From Planctobacterium sp965279005 (GTDB lineage Bacteria > Pseudomonadota > Gammaproteobacteria > Enterobacterales > Alteromonadaceae), in contig CBDIHK010000024.1 of assembly GCA_965279005.1 (NCBI GenBank), forward strand, positions 124,001-188,000: a DNA stretch of 64,000 nt. The letters run 5' to 3'. Below, piece after piece: positions 23,175 through 32,032 of this stretch (positions are counted from its first letter, which is position 1; every line of letters begins with the position of its first letter). A program made the position numbers and the translations under genes. The notes under the pieces are model-generated. The model searched no databases. It saw nothing but the letters and a program-made list of their open reading frames with translations, and was not told the DNA's origin.

Positions 23175-23804
23175 TTATTTTGTTAGCGGCTGTATTTTCA
23201 GTTCTACCCGCCGGTTTTGGCGCCGGTTTTCTGGGCTGTCATTGGGCACTAATGGGCTGAATTCACCCAGACCTACGGTGGTCATTCGCCTGTAGTCCAC
23301 TTGGTATCCAATAAGCTGGCTTTTAACACTTTCAGCCCGGGATTCAGATAGGCTTTGGTTGTATTCTGCTGCACCAATATCATCGGTATGGCCCTCAATG
23401 CGCAATACCGTTTTTTCATATTCATTCAAAACAATGGCAACGTCTTCCAATACGGCAAAAAATTCAGGCTGGATACGGGCACTGCCCGTGGCAAAGGTGA
23501 TATTGCCGGGCATATAAAGATGTATATCGTCACCTTTACGCTGCACATCCACCCCCGAATCGGCCAGTTTATCCCTAAGCTCTTGCTCTTGCTTGTCCAT
23601 ATAGCTTCCGATTGCACTGCCAGCCAGGGCTCCCACTACTGCACCCCAAACATAGCGGCTTTTATCGTGATCGCCGGTGGCTTTGCCCAGTATGGCACCC
23701 AGCACTGCGCCGACTGCAGCCCCCCGGCTCTGGTTGGAATCGGTACTGGCACAACCGGATATGACCATGGAGGCGGCCATTAAACCTAACAACACTTTTT
23801 TCAT
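23175..23804 (-). CDS. OmpA-family lipoprotein (YiaD-like)
   Basis: 209 residues. The lipobox ISGCAS follows a short signal peptide, so the protein is anchored to a membrane by a lipidated Cys. A glycine-zipper region (AVGAVLGAILGKATGD and GAVVGALAGSAIGSYMDKQEQ) comes next. The C-terminal OmpA-like peptidoglycan-binding domain has ITFATGSARIQPEF, IEGHTDDIGAAEYNQSLSESRAESV and NRRVEL. The role is likely to tether the outer membrane to the wall. It converges on the binding-protein gene with 7 bp between. Confidence 0.92.
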   Translation of the reverse strand: MKKVLLGLMAASMVISGCASTDSNQSRGAAVGAVLGAILGKATGDHDKSRYVWGAVVGALAGSAIGSYMDKQEQELRDKLADSGVDVQRKGDDIHLYMPGNITFATGSARIQPEFFAVLEDVAIVLNEYEKTVLRIEGHTDDIGAAEYNQSLSESRAESVKSQLIGYQVDYRRMTTVGLGEFSPLVPNDSPENRRQNRRVELKIQPLTK

Positions 23805-23969
23805 TGGTTAAATCCTATTCTATTGGCCGGGATTTTGACTCCCAGTATTGCCGTTAGTTCCTGAATTGTAAGTGAATTGTATCAGCCCACATCGGTTCAT
23901 ATTGGGTTAACTATATGGCTGCTTAAATCAGCGCCCCATTCAGTGCGAAAGCTCAAAAAAGGAATTATC

Positions 23970-24773
23970 ATGAAAAAACTATTGGTTTTAGCGACGTCAA
24001 TATTGGGCACCAATTTGGCATTCGGCCAGTCTTATCAAACCTTTGGCACGCTTGGCATCTCCGATCTTGGTGATGGCAATAACATTAGAGCTGGCCTAAG
24101 GCATTTTTTTAGCGAAAAAAAAGTGCTAGGGCCACTTGATGAATTTAGCTATATCAACGCCCAATCTTTTGTGGAGGCCAACCTGTTCCGGTCTGACTTC
24201 CAAGATAATGAATCCGTAGCTGGTGTTTGGCACACTGAATCTGGATTTTTTGTCGGTGCAAATTACACCAATTCAGACGTTGAATTCATTTTAAATGGCC
24301 AAAACGACTTTGAATCACATAGCGCCACTATTGGCTACCAATTTAATGAACAGTATTCGTTTTCAGCTAGTTACCAGGATTCGGATTTGGGTGGTTTTAA
24401 CACGGTTTTCAATGCCGCCTACAAACACGCTTTGCAAGGCAGCGACTATATTGGTTTCAGCCTAACTACCAACTCAGGCACTGGCTTTGTCACGCTGTCT
24501 AGTAAATATTTCACCGACCTTGGTCAGGGGCGCTACTTGACCGTCTTTGGCAGCTTTACCGACTTTGATCACGGCGGCGAAAATTGGTCATTCGGAAGCG
24601 AATATTACTTCAGTGAAGCTACTTCTGTTTCAGCCGAAGTCGGTGATGACGATTATTATGCCCTCGCTGCCAAGCATTTCTTTACACCTAACCTGGCAGT
24701 CGCTCTATCCTATAGTGATTTCGACGGTGCTGATGATAGCACATTCGCACTAGGCCTTGATGCCCGCTTTTAG
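23970..24773 (+). CDS. predicted outer-membrane beta-barrel (porin-like)
   Basis: 267 residues. Signal peptide KKLLVLATSILGTNLAFG is followed by about 245 residues of alternating amphipathic strands with short turns (YTNSDVEFILNG, YSFSASYQDSDLG, YLTVFGSFTDFD) and a C-terminal strand ending in Phe (FALGLDARF), the outer-membrane insertion signal. Family members in marine gammaproteobacteria are annotated as putative porins. Rich in Asp/Asn and aromatic residues; the specificity is unknown. The start at 23970 has AAGGA upstream; the longer frame is rejected. Confidence 0.8.
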   Translation: MKKLLVLATSILGTNLAFGQSYQTFGTLGISDLGDGNNIRAGLRHFFSEKKVLGPLDEFSYINAQSFVEANLFRSDFQDNESVAGVWHTESGFFVGANYTNSDVEFILNGQNDFESHSATIGYQFNEQYSFSASYQDSDLGGFNTVFNAAYKHALQGSDYIGFSLTTNSGTGFVTLSSKYFTDLGQGRYLTVFGSFTDFDHGGENWSFGSEYYFSEATSVSAEVGDDDYYALAAKHFFTPNLAVALSYSDFDGADDSTFALGLDARF

Positions 24774-24815
24774 GCAATCCCAATATAGCCATACTTAATG
24801 GAATCGGTATTAGCC

Positions 24816-25301
24816 TTAGCCCAGTTTGAGTTCCAAAAACTGGGCTGTGCCGGTACCTTCGTCTAACTGGTAAGGTTTAAAGCCGTATTTTAGGTAAGCG
24901 TTATACGCTACCTTATTTCCGGATAGGACTTCTAGGGTTACCTTGCAACAACCGCGTTCGTTTGCTTCTGCTTTGACGGCTTGCAACAGGGTCTGGGACA
25001 AGCCCATTCCCCTAAACTGGGAACGCACTGCCAAATCGTGGATATTCACCAAAGGTTTGCAGGCAAAGGTAGAAAATCCCATTAAACAGTTGGCAAGCCC
25101 GGCAGGTGCACCATCAACATAGGCAATCAAGCTGAACGCATAAGGTAGCTTGGCCAATTCCTTGGCAAGGTTAGCTTGTGAATATTCACTCAATGCTTCA
25201 CCGCCGCCCATTTCATCCTGTGCATAATCATTTAGTAGCGATACCAAATCCTTAGCCTGCGTGGGGTTTTGGTAGTCGACTAATGCGGTTGTAACTGTCA
25301 T
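24816..25301 (-). CDS. GNAT-family N-acetyltransferase
   Basis: A 161-residue single GNAT domain. VNIHDLAVRSQFRGMGLSQTLLQAVKAEANERG contains the acetyl-CoA-binding R/Q-x-x-G-x-G/A motif (RGMGLSQ) followed by helix alpha-3, and CCKVTLEVLSGNKVAYNAYLKYGFKPY is the C-terminal beta-alpha part. The acceptor is unknown. The last 10 codons overlap a perfect inverted repeat (24818-24846). Confidence 0.85.
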   Translation of the reverse strand: MTVTTALVDYQNPTQAKDLVSLLNDYAQDEMGGGEALSEYSQANLAKELAKLPYAFSLIAYVDGAPAGLANCLMGFSTFACKPLVNIHDLAVRSQFRGMGLSQTLLQAVKAEANERGCCKVTLEVLSGNKVAYNAYLKYGFKPYQLDEGTGTAQFLELKLG

Positions 25302-25549
25302 AAAATGCCCTTAATTGCTTGAAATTGAACGGTGATATCGCGGCGAAGGTAAAAAATAAGCCTGAGTGGCAACTTTTTCTAGACGCAATACCGATTTGGT
25401 GCTAGCTTTTATTTGTTCGTTCCCGGACACACCTTGTATTCAGAACTCTGCACTTATATTAAGAATTCTACCCGAGAATAAAATAAATATTATTCGAATA
25501 AACAACAACTCGCTTATTGCGGATTTATCAATCACAAAGACCCTCCAAT

Positions 25550-26815
25550 ATGAATCTTACAGAACTCAAGAAAAAGCCCATTAGTGAACTCGTATCCCTC
25601 GCCGAAGAGATGGGGATCGACAATATGGCTAGGGCACGCAAACAAGACATTATTTTCTCCATCCTGAAAACCCACGCCAAAAGTGGTGAAGACATTTTCG
25701 GCGATGGTGTGCTGGAAATTTTGCAAGATGGTTTTGGCTTCCTGCGTTCATCTGACTCATCCTACTTGGCTGGCCCTGATGACATCTATGTCTCTCCTAG
25801 CCAAATCAGACGTTTCAATTTGCGTACTGGTGACACCATTTCAGGAAAAATAAGGCCACCTAAAGACAGTGAACGCTATTTTGCCTTGTTGAAAATTAAC
25901 CAGGTAAATTTTGATAAACCAGAGAATTCACGCAATAAGATACTATTCGAAAACTTGACCCCGCTGCATGCAGAGCAACGCCTGACCATGGAGCGCGGTA
26001 ACGGTAGTACTGAAGATATTACCGCGAGGGTACTAGACCTTGCGTCGCCAATTGGCAACGGCCAACGTGGCTTGATTGTAGCTCCACCAAAAGCCGGTAA
26101 AACACTTTTACTGCAGAACATTGCCCAATCCATTGCCGCTAACCATCCTGAAATCCAACTGATGGTATTGCTTATTGACGAGCGTCCGGAGGAAGTAACT
26201 GAAATGCAGCGTTTGGTGCAAGGTGAAGTGGTTGCTTCAACCTTTGACGAGCCGGCCAGCCGCCACGTGCAAGTTGCCGAGATGGTGATTGAAAAAGCCA
26301 AACGCTTGGTTGAGCACAAAAAAGACGTAGTTATCCTACTCGACTCCATTACCCGTTTGGCACGTGCCTACAACACCGTTATCCCTTCATCCGGTAAAGT
26401 ATTAACCGGTGGTGTTGATGCCAACGCATTGCATAAACCAAAACGCTTCTTCGGTGCTGCGCGTAATGTGGAGGAAGGCGGCAGCCTGACCATTATCGCT
26501 ACCGCTTTGATCGACACCGGTTCGAAAATGGATGAAGTTATTTACGAAGAGTTTAAGGGCACCGGTAATATGGAACTGCACTTGAACCGTAAGATTGCCG
26601 AAAAGCGGGTGTTCCCAGCCATCGACTTCAACCGCTCGGGTACCCGTCGCGAAGAGCTGCTGACTACCCAAGAGGAGCTGCAGAAGATGTGGATCCTGCG
26701 CAAGATTGTGCATGAGATGTCAGAGATTGATGCCATGGAGTTCTTGATTGGTAAGCTTGCTATGACTAAGACCAATAATGAATTCTTCGACGCGATGCGC
26801 AGGCAGAAGTCCTAG
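25550..26815 (+). CDS. rho: transcription termination factor Rho
   Basis: 421 residues, standard length. The N-terminal helical domain (MNLTELKKKPISELVSLAEEMG) and the cold-shock-like RNA site (LEILQDGFGFLRSSDSSYLAGPDDIYVSPSQIRRF) precede the ATPase with Walker A PPKAGKT and the Walker B/catalytic region VVILLDSITRLARAYN. The Q-loop GKVLTGGVDANAL and R-loop complete the secondary RNA site. The 11-codon upstream extension is not used. It is preceded by about 250 bp of leader. No trxA lies upstream, unlike E. coli. Confidence 0.97.
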   Translation: MNLTELKKKPISELVSLAEEMGIDNMARARKQDIIFSILKTHAKSGEDIFGDGVLEILQDGFGFLRSSDSSYLAGPDDIYVSPSQIRRFNLRTGDTISGKIRPPKDSERYFALLKINQVNFDKPENSRNKILFENLTPLHAEQRLTMERGNGSTEDITARVLDLASPIGNGQRGLIVAPPKAGKTLLLQNIAQSIAANHPEIQLMVLLIDERPEEVTEMQRLVQGEVVASTFDEPASRHVQVAEMVIEKAKRLVEHKKDVVILLDSITRLARAYNTVIPSSGKVLTGGVDANALHKPKRFFGAARNVEEGGSLTIIATALIDTGSKMDEVIYEEFKGTGNMELHLNRKIAEKRVFPAIDFNRSGTRREELLTTQEELQKMWILRKIVHEMSEIDAMEFLIGKLAMTKTNNEFFDAMRRQKS

Positions 26816-26835
26816 TAAGTGCACAAACGTTACAC

Positions 26836-26862
26836 AAAAGCCTGCTTCATGCAGGCTTTTTA
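26836..26862. terminator. intrinsic terminator between rho and rsd
   Basis: AAAAGCCTGC, loop TTCAT, GCAGGCTTTTT: a compact hairpin with A and T flanks, so likely used by both converging genes. Confidence 0.9.
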
Positions 26863-26879
26863 ATAGTCTACGGTTTTGT

Positions 26880-27344
26880 TTATTCGCCTTGTGGCAGCAA
26901 GGTATGAATCAGCTTGTCTTCCAGTGCAAACCTTTCTTCCATCGCTTGGCCTAGCTGCGCTAAGTTTATGTCAAAGTTACGCATTTCCGCGTGTTCATCC
27001 AAGTTGGCATAGTGGTCGTTGAAGGTTAGTGCCTTGTCTGTGGTGCCGGAAATTTGAGGATAAAGCTCTTCTGCCAATGCTTTGGCTTTGTCAGCGTGGG
27101 GACATTCTTCGGTGATCTTGTCGTACATTTCAAAATGGCCGGCAGAAATATAGTCCATTAGTATTTCACAAAAGGACGCGATCGACTCCCGCTCTGGCAG
27201 GGAATTATCTTCAGCTTCAAAAGGAGGTAAGCCAGCTAGCTGGCAGTACTGTACTAACAGTTGTTTACGTTCCTCAAGCCAGGTATCGATAACTTTATTG
27301 TTTCCACCCCATTTGGCGGCAGCTTGTTCGACTGTATTCAACAT
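26880..27344 (-). CDS. rsd: anti-sigma-70 factor Rsd/AlgQ
   Basis: 154 residues, all helical, matching the Rsd/AlgQ family. The N-terminus VEQAAAKWGGNNKVIDTWLEERKQLLVQYCQLAG is the conserved sigma-70-contacting bundle. Rsd holds free RpoD in stationary phase and, in E. coli, also stimulates SpoT hydrolase. The start is ATG 27344, because GGAAG lies 6-7 bases upstream; a GTG four codons earlier is the alternative. It is divergent from nudC, as in E. coli. Confidence 0.93.
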   Translation of the reverse strand: MLNTVEQAAAKWGGNNKVIDTWLEERKQLLVQYCQLAGLPPFEAEDNSLPERESIASFCEILMDYISAGHFEMYDKITEECPHADKAKALAEELYPQISGTTDKALTFNDHYANLDEHAEMRNFDINLAQLGQAMEERFALEDKLIHTLLPQGE

Positions 27345-27497
27345 ATGTACTTCCACGACTCTTTTTGCCTAGAAAAACCAGTATAACAAAAAGTTTAGAT
27401 AGCAAAAGTTTTGTTTCTAAGCAGTCTTGTCCTGTATCAATGTAAGCGCCACTACTGCACAATATTGTTATTCCCACATTAATTGGCAAAGCATCCT

Positions 27498-28328
27498 ATG
27501 GTAGAGCAAGAACTAGAATTTGACCCCAGTAGCGAACATGTATTCCTGGTCGTGGTAAAAGACAAGTTACTGCAACCCGCAAGTAAGCCCGGGTTGCTGT
27601 TGGGCCGTTGGCAGGATCTGGAGTTCTTGCATGCCTACCATGAGGAGGTGGTGAAAGTAGGTGAATACCAGGGCAAACAGTGTTATTTGGTAGACATAGG
27701 CCACGAGGCTATTGCTGACGAGGCTTATGAATCTGTCAGTTTGCGTGCCTTGGTGATGCAAATGGATATGGATTTTTTTGGTGTAGCTGCACGGGCGTGG
27801 CAGCTTGCGCTGTTTTTACGTACCCATAGGTATTGTGGCCAGTGTGGTAGCCAAATGCAGCATGTTGGCTGGGAAATGGCAATGGAATGCGCGCGTTGTG
27901 GCCATCGCTGTTATCCCAGGATTTCACCCTGTATTATCGTTGCCATACGCAAGGGCAAGCAAATATTGTTGGCCCATGGCAGGCACCACAAACAAAGCAT
28001 GTATTCGACCTTGGCGGGTTTTGTGGAAAGTGGCGAAACCTTGGAGCAAGCGGTGCACCGAGAGGTTATGGAAGAAGTGGGCATTAGCATCAAGAACGTT
28101 AGGTATTTTTCCAGCCAGCCATGGCCTTTCCCGCATTCGTTAATGTGCGGTTTTTTCGCTGATTATGCATCCGGGGATATTGTGGTTGATGCCAAAGAAA
28201 TTGTCGATGCCAAGTGGTTTGACATAGATAACCTACCCTTTATCCCACCGACGTTTTCCATCGCAGGGCAACTTATTGAAAAAACCGTCAAGGACATTGA
28301 ACAAAGCATCTCAGCACAGGGCAACTAA
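27498..28328 (+). CDS. nudC: NADH pyrophosphatase / RNA decapping enzyme NudC
   Basis: 276 residues. A four-cysteine zinc ribbon (YCGQCGSQMQ ... CARCGHRCYPRISP) precedes the Nudix box GFVESGETLEQAVHREVMEEVG, and the SQPWPFPHSLMCGF signature marks the NudC subgroup. It hydrolyses NAD(H) to NMN and AMP and removes NAD caps from RNA 5' ends. The start is ATG 27498 rather than the upstream TTG. It is followed by a hairpin and then hemE, the order seen in E. coli. Confidence 0.94.
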   Translation: MVEQELEFDPSSEHVFLVVVKDKLLQPASKPGLLLGRWQDLEFLHAYHEEVVKVGEYQGKQCYLVDIGHEAIADEAYESVSLRALVMQMDMDFFGVAARAWQLALFLRTHRYCGQCGSQMQHVGWEMAMECARCGHRCYPRISPCIIVAIRKGKQILLAHGRHHKQSMYSTLAGFVESGETLEQAVHREVMEEVGISIKNVRYFSSQPWPFPHSLMCGFFADYASGDIVVDAKEIVDAKWFDIDNLPFIPPTFSIAGQLIEKTVKDIEQSISAQGN

Positions 28329-28343
28329 TAGGCGGGCATAAAA

Positions 28344-28367
28344 AAGCCCCGTTAAAAAACGAGGCTT
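28344..28367 (+). terminator. weak hairpin after nudC
   Basis: AAGCCCCGTT / AACGAGGCTT with one C-A mismatch and an A-rich loop, followed by GAATTTTG. Probably a terminator, but the T run is short. Confidence 0.5.
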
Positions 28368-28601
28368 GAATTTTGTGTTAGCGTCAAGGTCCTGTAAAGC
28401 AGGCTTCTTTGTTCTTATTTGGCATGCCTTAGAAGACATTGACATAGGTTATAGCAGATAAAAAACAAGAATGACAAGTTTTTTGTTTAAAAAAAACACA
28501 AAAAGTTTGCGTCCCGCCAAATTTAACCCGTTATGGGCGTCAAATTGTGTACACTACGCCGAATTACACAATCCCAATAATTTGCTGTACGGAAGCATTC
28601 G

Positions 28602-29669
28602 ATGCCTGTTGAATTACAAAATGACCGCTATTTGCGGGCACTATTACGCCAACCTGTAGACTTAACACCTGTTTGGATGATGCGCCAAGCGGGCCGCTAT
28701 TTGCCAGAATACCGTGCGACCCGGTCACAGGCTGGCGACTTTATGGCCTTGTGCAAAAACGCTGAGCTGGCGTGTGAGGTAACACTGCAGCCATTGCGCA
28801 GGTATCCGCTCGATGCTGCTATTTTATTTAGTGATATCTTGACCATTCCCGACGCTATGGGATTGGGCTTGTATTTCGAAACAGGTGAAGGGCCTAAATT
28901 CAAATCACCAATTACTTGCGAAAGCCATGTCAAAGCGTTGCCAGTGCCGGATCCCGAGCAGGAGTTGGGTTATGTCATGGAGGCGGTGCGCACTATCCGC
29001 AGTGCCTTAGCTGGCAAGGTGCCATTGATTGGTTTTTCTGGCAGCCCTTGGACATTGGCTACCTACATGGTTGAAGGCGGTTCTAGCAAAACCTTTGGCA
29101 AAGTGAAAAAAATGGCGTTCTCCGAGCCAGGTGCCATGCATTTATTATTGGATAAATTGGCCGACTCGGTCATTTTATATCTGAACGCCCAAATCAAGGC
29201 TGGCGCCCAGTCAGTAATGGTGTTTGATACTTGGGGCGGGGTATTGTCCACGGAAGCCTATCAAGAATTTTCATTGCGCTATATGGAAAAGATTGTCGCT
29301 GGCCTTATCCGTGAGCACGAAGGCCGCCGGGTTCCCGTGACTTTGTTTACCAAAAACGGTGGCCAGTGGTTGGAGCTGATGGCAAAAACCGGCTGCGACG
29401 CATTGGGCTTGGATTGGACAACCGACATTGCCAGCGCCCGTGCCAGGGTAGGGGACAAAGTTGCCTTGCAGGGCAATATGGATCCCTGCATGCTGCATGC
29501 GCCAACAGAGCGCATAGAGCAAGAAGTCAGCTCTATATTAGCTGGATTTGGCAACGGCACTGGTCATGTGTTCAACTTGGGCCATGGCATTCATCCCGAT
29601 ATTGATCCGGAACATGCGGGTGCTTTTATCAATGCTGTACACAAATACAGCAAGCCTTACCACGAATAG
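28602..29669 (+). CDS. hemE: uroporphyrinogen decarboxylase
   Basis: 355 residues. TPVWMMRQAGRYLPEYRATR near residue 25 is the family signature with the substrate-binding arginines. ILFSDILTIPDAMGLGLYF carries the catalytic Asp, and GFSGSPWTLATYMVEGGSSK is the second conserved block. It decarboxylates four acetate side chains of uroporphyrinogen III to coproporphyrinogen III, in the cytoplasm. A small secreted-protein gene follows 4 bp later, suggesting co-transcription. Confidence 0.97.
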   Translation: MPVELQNDRYLRALLRQPVDLTPVWMMRQAGRYLPEYRATRSQAGDFMALCKNAELACEVTLQPLRRYPLDAAILFSDILTIPDAMGLGLYFETGEGPKFKSPITCESHVKALPVPDPEQELGYVMEAVRTIRSALAGKVPLIGFSGSPWTLATYMVEGGSSKTFGKVKKMAFSEPGAMHLLLDKLADSVILYLNAQIKAGAQSVMVFDTWGGVLSTEAYQEFSLRYMEKIVAGLIREHEGRRVPVTLFTKNGGQWLELMAKTGCDALGLDWTTDIASARARVGDKVALQGNMDPCMLHAPTERIEQEVSSILAGFGNGTGHVFNLGHGIHPDIDPEHAGAFINAVHKYSKPYHE

Positions 29670-29673
29670 GCAT

Positions 29674-30366
29674 ATGCTGTCATTCGCCCGCTCCTTGATT
29701 GCGTTGCTGCTAGCACTGTGTTTGTCGCTGGCGACAAACGCTCTGGCTGGGGACAAACACCAACACAGCCGCATGGGCTCCCATGGCATGGTATTGCTGG
29801 ATGTTGGCGGTACCTTTTATGCCAGCCATCTACCGCTTTATTACCGCCCCCATGATTACCAAATCATTTATCAAATTGACGTCCCGAAGCACGTAGCGCA
29901 AGGGTTGCAGCAACTTCTAGCCAAGGGCATGGTCACCCTGTTACCTGGGAATTTTGATTTGGATCGGCTGGTTTCTGGCGAGGAACTGGTTTTGTTTAGC
30001 CAGTTTTATCAAGGCCATTTTGAGCGCGGCGGCACGCCGTGGCAAAGCAAGGTGCAGGTTGAATTCCGTGACCAGGTCTATTTGCGCCAGCTTGAAGATA
30101 CAGCTCTTGCTGCGCCCAATGGGCAATATCAATTGCTACATTTGCATGACGGAAACAGCATAGCGGTACACCAGATCCGCCAAGCCCCCTCATTTGACCA
30201 TATTATCTCATTCTCGGATGGGTGTATTATTGATGGGCAAAAACGCATAAGTTTGAAATTGGATAAGGGCTTTGCACTAGAATTAAACAACGCCGAGCTC
30301 ACCCGTGTGATGCATGGGTGCAGCAAAGTTCAAAACTTGTACTGGGAAGTTGCTGACTTTAAGTAG
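29674..30366 (+). CDS. secreted protein of unknown function, co-transcribed with hemE
   Basis: 230 residues with a clear signal peptide (SFARSLIALLLALCLSLATNALA) and a His-rich mature N-terminus (GDKHQHSRMGSHGM). The mature part looks like a single beta-rich domain with two cysteines (SDGCIIDG and MHGCSK) that could form one disulfide. I recognise no family. It starts 4 bp after the hemE stop, so its expression is probably coupled to haem synthesis. The His cluster hints at metal binding, but that is only an inference. Confidence 0.75.
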   Translation: MLSFARSLIALLLALCLSLATNALAGDKHQHSRMGSHGMVLLDVGGTFYASHLPLYYRPHDYQIIYQIDVPKHVAQGLQQLLAKGMVTLLPGNFDLDRLVSGEELVLFSQFYQGHFERGGTPWQSKVQVEFRDQVYLRQLEDTALAAPNGQYQLLHLHDGNSIAVHQIRQAPSFDHIISFSDGCIIDGQKRISLKLDKGFALELNNAELTRVMHGCSKVQNLYWEVADFK

Positions 30367-30399
30367 TAACGGCGCATCGAAAACACAAGTTTGCAGACT

Positions 30400-30882
30400 T
30401 TAGTTCCTTTGCTTTGCCAATATCCTATCCAATTGGTTGGCGAAGGCCTGCTTATCGCTGTCTGAATAGGCGGCGGTTTTACCCGTCTGCACACCGCTGG
30501 CGCGCAAGGTGTCAAAGAAATCACGCATATTTAAGCGCTGCTTGATATTCTCCTTGGTTAGCTTTTCGCCCCGGAAGTTGATAACGATCGCGCCTAAACC
30601 AATGGCTTCATCTGCCAAAGGGATATCTGAACTTACCAGTAGGTCGCCGGCTTTTATGCGTTTGACTATTTCGTTGTCGGCAACGTCAAAGCCTTTTTCC
30701 ACCCGCATTGTCTGTACAAAGTCGTTGCGCCTGATGTTGAGGGATTGGTTGGCGACGAAGGTGACATGGGTTTTGGTGCGCAGCGCCGCTTTGGTTAATA
30801 TTTCCCTAACTGGGACTGGGCACGCATCGGCATCCACCCATATTTTTAACTCCGTGGCTGCATTTTCTTTTTGATCAGGCAT
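30400..30882 (-). CDS. UPF0178 (YaiI/YqxD) family protein
   Basis: 160 residues. KIWVDADACPVPVREIL at the N-terminus and DLLVSSDIPLADEAIGLGAIVINFRGEKLTKENI in the middle are diagnostic. The arrangement of conserved Asp residues (DADAC, SSDIPLA) recalls PIN-like nucleases, but no activity is established for the family. Its start overlaps the end of queG by 8 bp, so the two are one transcription unit. Confidence 0.9.
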   Translation of the reverse strand: MPDQKENAATELKIWVDADACPVPVREILTKAALRTKTHVTFVANQSLNIRRNDFVQTMRVEKGFDVADNEIVKRIKAGDLLVSSDIPLADEAIGLGAIVINFRGEKLTKENIKQRLNMRDFFDTLRASGVQTGKTAAYSDSDKQAFANQLDRILAKQRN

Positions 30883-32032
30883 CGCGTGGTATTCCTTTTA
30901 TAATACTTCTGATGAGCCGAGGGGTCTTGCGTTCCCCTGGCGCTTGTTTTTCGGTAGGAAGCGCAGTCTGTTTATCTTTTAGCTGTTGCAGCGCCCATTC
31001 AATGTGTTCAGCCAACATAGGCGATGCTGATTCCAGTCCCGCTTGCAATACTGCCACTGCGTGCTCTGAGTATTGGGCATTGCCCATGGCTACCGCAATA
31101 TTGCGTCGCCAACGCTCGTGGCCTATCCGGCGTATTGCCGAACCTTCAGTCGCTTTTAAGAATGTCGCTTCATCCCATTGGAATAAAGTCACCAAGTCGG
31201 AATCAAGCAAGGCATCGCGGCCGGCGAAGTCGGGTTCCAAGGATACCTTGGCAAAGCGGTTCCAGGGGCAAATTAGCTGGCAGTCATCACAGCCATAGAT
31301 GCGGTTACCAATGGCTTTGCGATACTGTTCTGGGATCTTGCCTTTATTTTCAATCGTGAGGTAGGAAATACAACGGCGGCCATCTACCACATAGGGCGCT
31401 GTGATTGCCCCAGTCGGGCAAATGGTGATGCAGGCTGTACAGGAACCGCATTTATCCCCTATTGGTTGATCGGTGGGCAAGGGCAGGTTGACGAACAGCT
31501 CCCCTAAGAAAAACCAGGAGCCCGCTTCGGGGTGCAGGGTAAGTGAGTGCTTGCCAGTCCAGCCAATTCCCGCTTTTTCCGCCACTGCATGCTCAAGTAC
31601 AGGGGCGGAATCCACAAATGGACGGAACTGTGTACCAGGTACCTGCTGCTGGATTTTATCGCCGAGTTTTTTCAGGCGCTTACGCAGCACTTTGTGGTAG
31701 TCGCGCCCGACGGCGTAGCGGCTGACATAAGCTTTGTCCGGGTTGGACAGGGTTTTAGCAAATGCGGCATTGGGCGGTAGGTAGTCCATCCTGGCGCTAA
31801 TAATGCGCAGTGTGCCAGGATGCAATTTACCAGGCTGCAACCTCAAATCCACATTTTCTTGCATATATTGCATATCGCCGTGGAATCCCTGTGATAACCA
31901 GTTTCGCAAGTGTGGCTCGTGTCGCGTTAAGTCAATATCTGAAATGCCAATTTGTTGAAATCCTAGTTCTTTGCCCCACCTCTTGATATCTTGGGCAAGA
32001 ATTTCGAAATCAATAGCACTATCTGATGACAT
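30875..32032 (-). CDS. queG: epoxyqueuosine reductase
   Basis: 385 residues. A cobalamin-binding N-terminal domain (FQQIGISDIDLTRHEPHLRNWL) is followed by two [4Fe-4S] cluster motifs, CGSCTACITICPTGA and CDDCQLICPWNRFA, and a HEAT-like C-terminus (SAIRRIGHERWRRNIAVAMGN) that binds tRNA. It makes queuosine in tRNA anticodons from epoxyqueuosine. The start is at MSSDSAIDF; the longer frame would run into the divergent gene. Its start codon overlaps the start region of the divergent nnr gene by 7 bp. Confidence 0.95.
   Translation of the reverse strand: MSSDSAIDFEILAQDIKRWGKELGFQQIGISDIDLTRHEPHLRNWLSQGFHGDMQYMQENVDLRLQPGKLHPGTLRIISARMDYLPPNAAFAKTLSNPDKAYVSRYAVGRDYHKVLRKRLKKLGDKIQQQVPGTQFRPFVDSAPVLEHAVAEKAGIGWTGKHSLTLHPEAGSWFFLGELFVNLPLPTDQPIGDKCGSCTACITICPTGAITAPYVVDGRRCISYLTIENKGKIPEQYRKAIGNRIYGCDDCQLICPWNRFAKVSLEPDFAGRDALLDSDLVTLFQWDEATFLKATEGSAIRRIGHERWRRNIAVAMGNAQYSEHAVAVLQAGLESASPMLAEHIEWALQQLKDKQTALPTEKQAPGERKTPRLIRSIIKGIPRDA

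Noticed and set aside
29548..29673. Longer start for the secreted protein after hemE
   Set aside because: It would overlap hemE by over 120 bp in another frame and hide the signal peptide.
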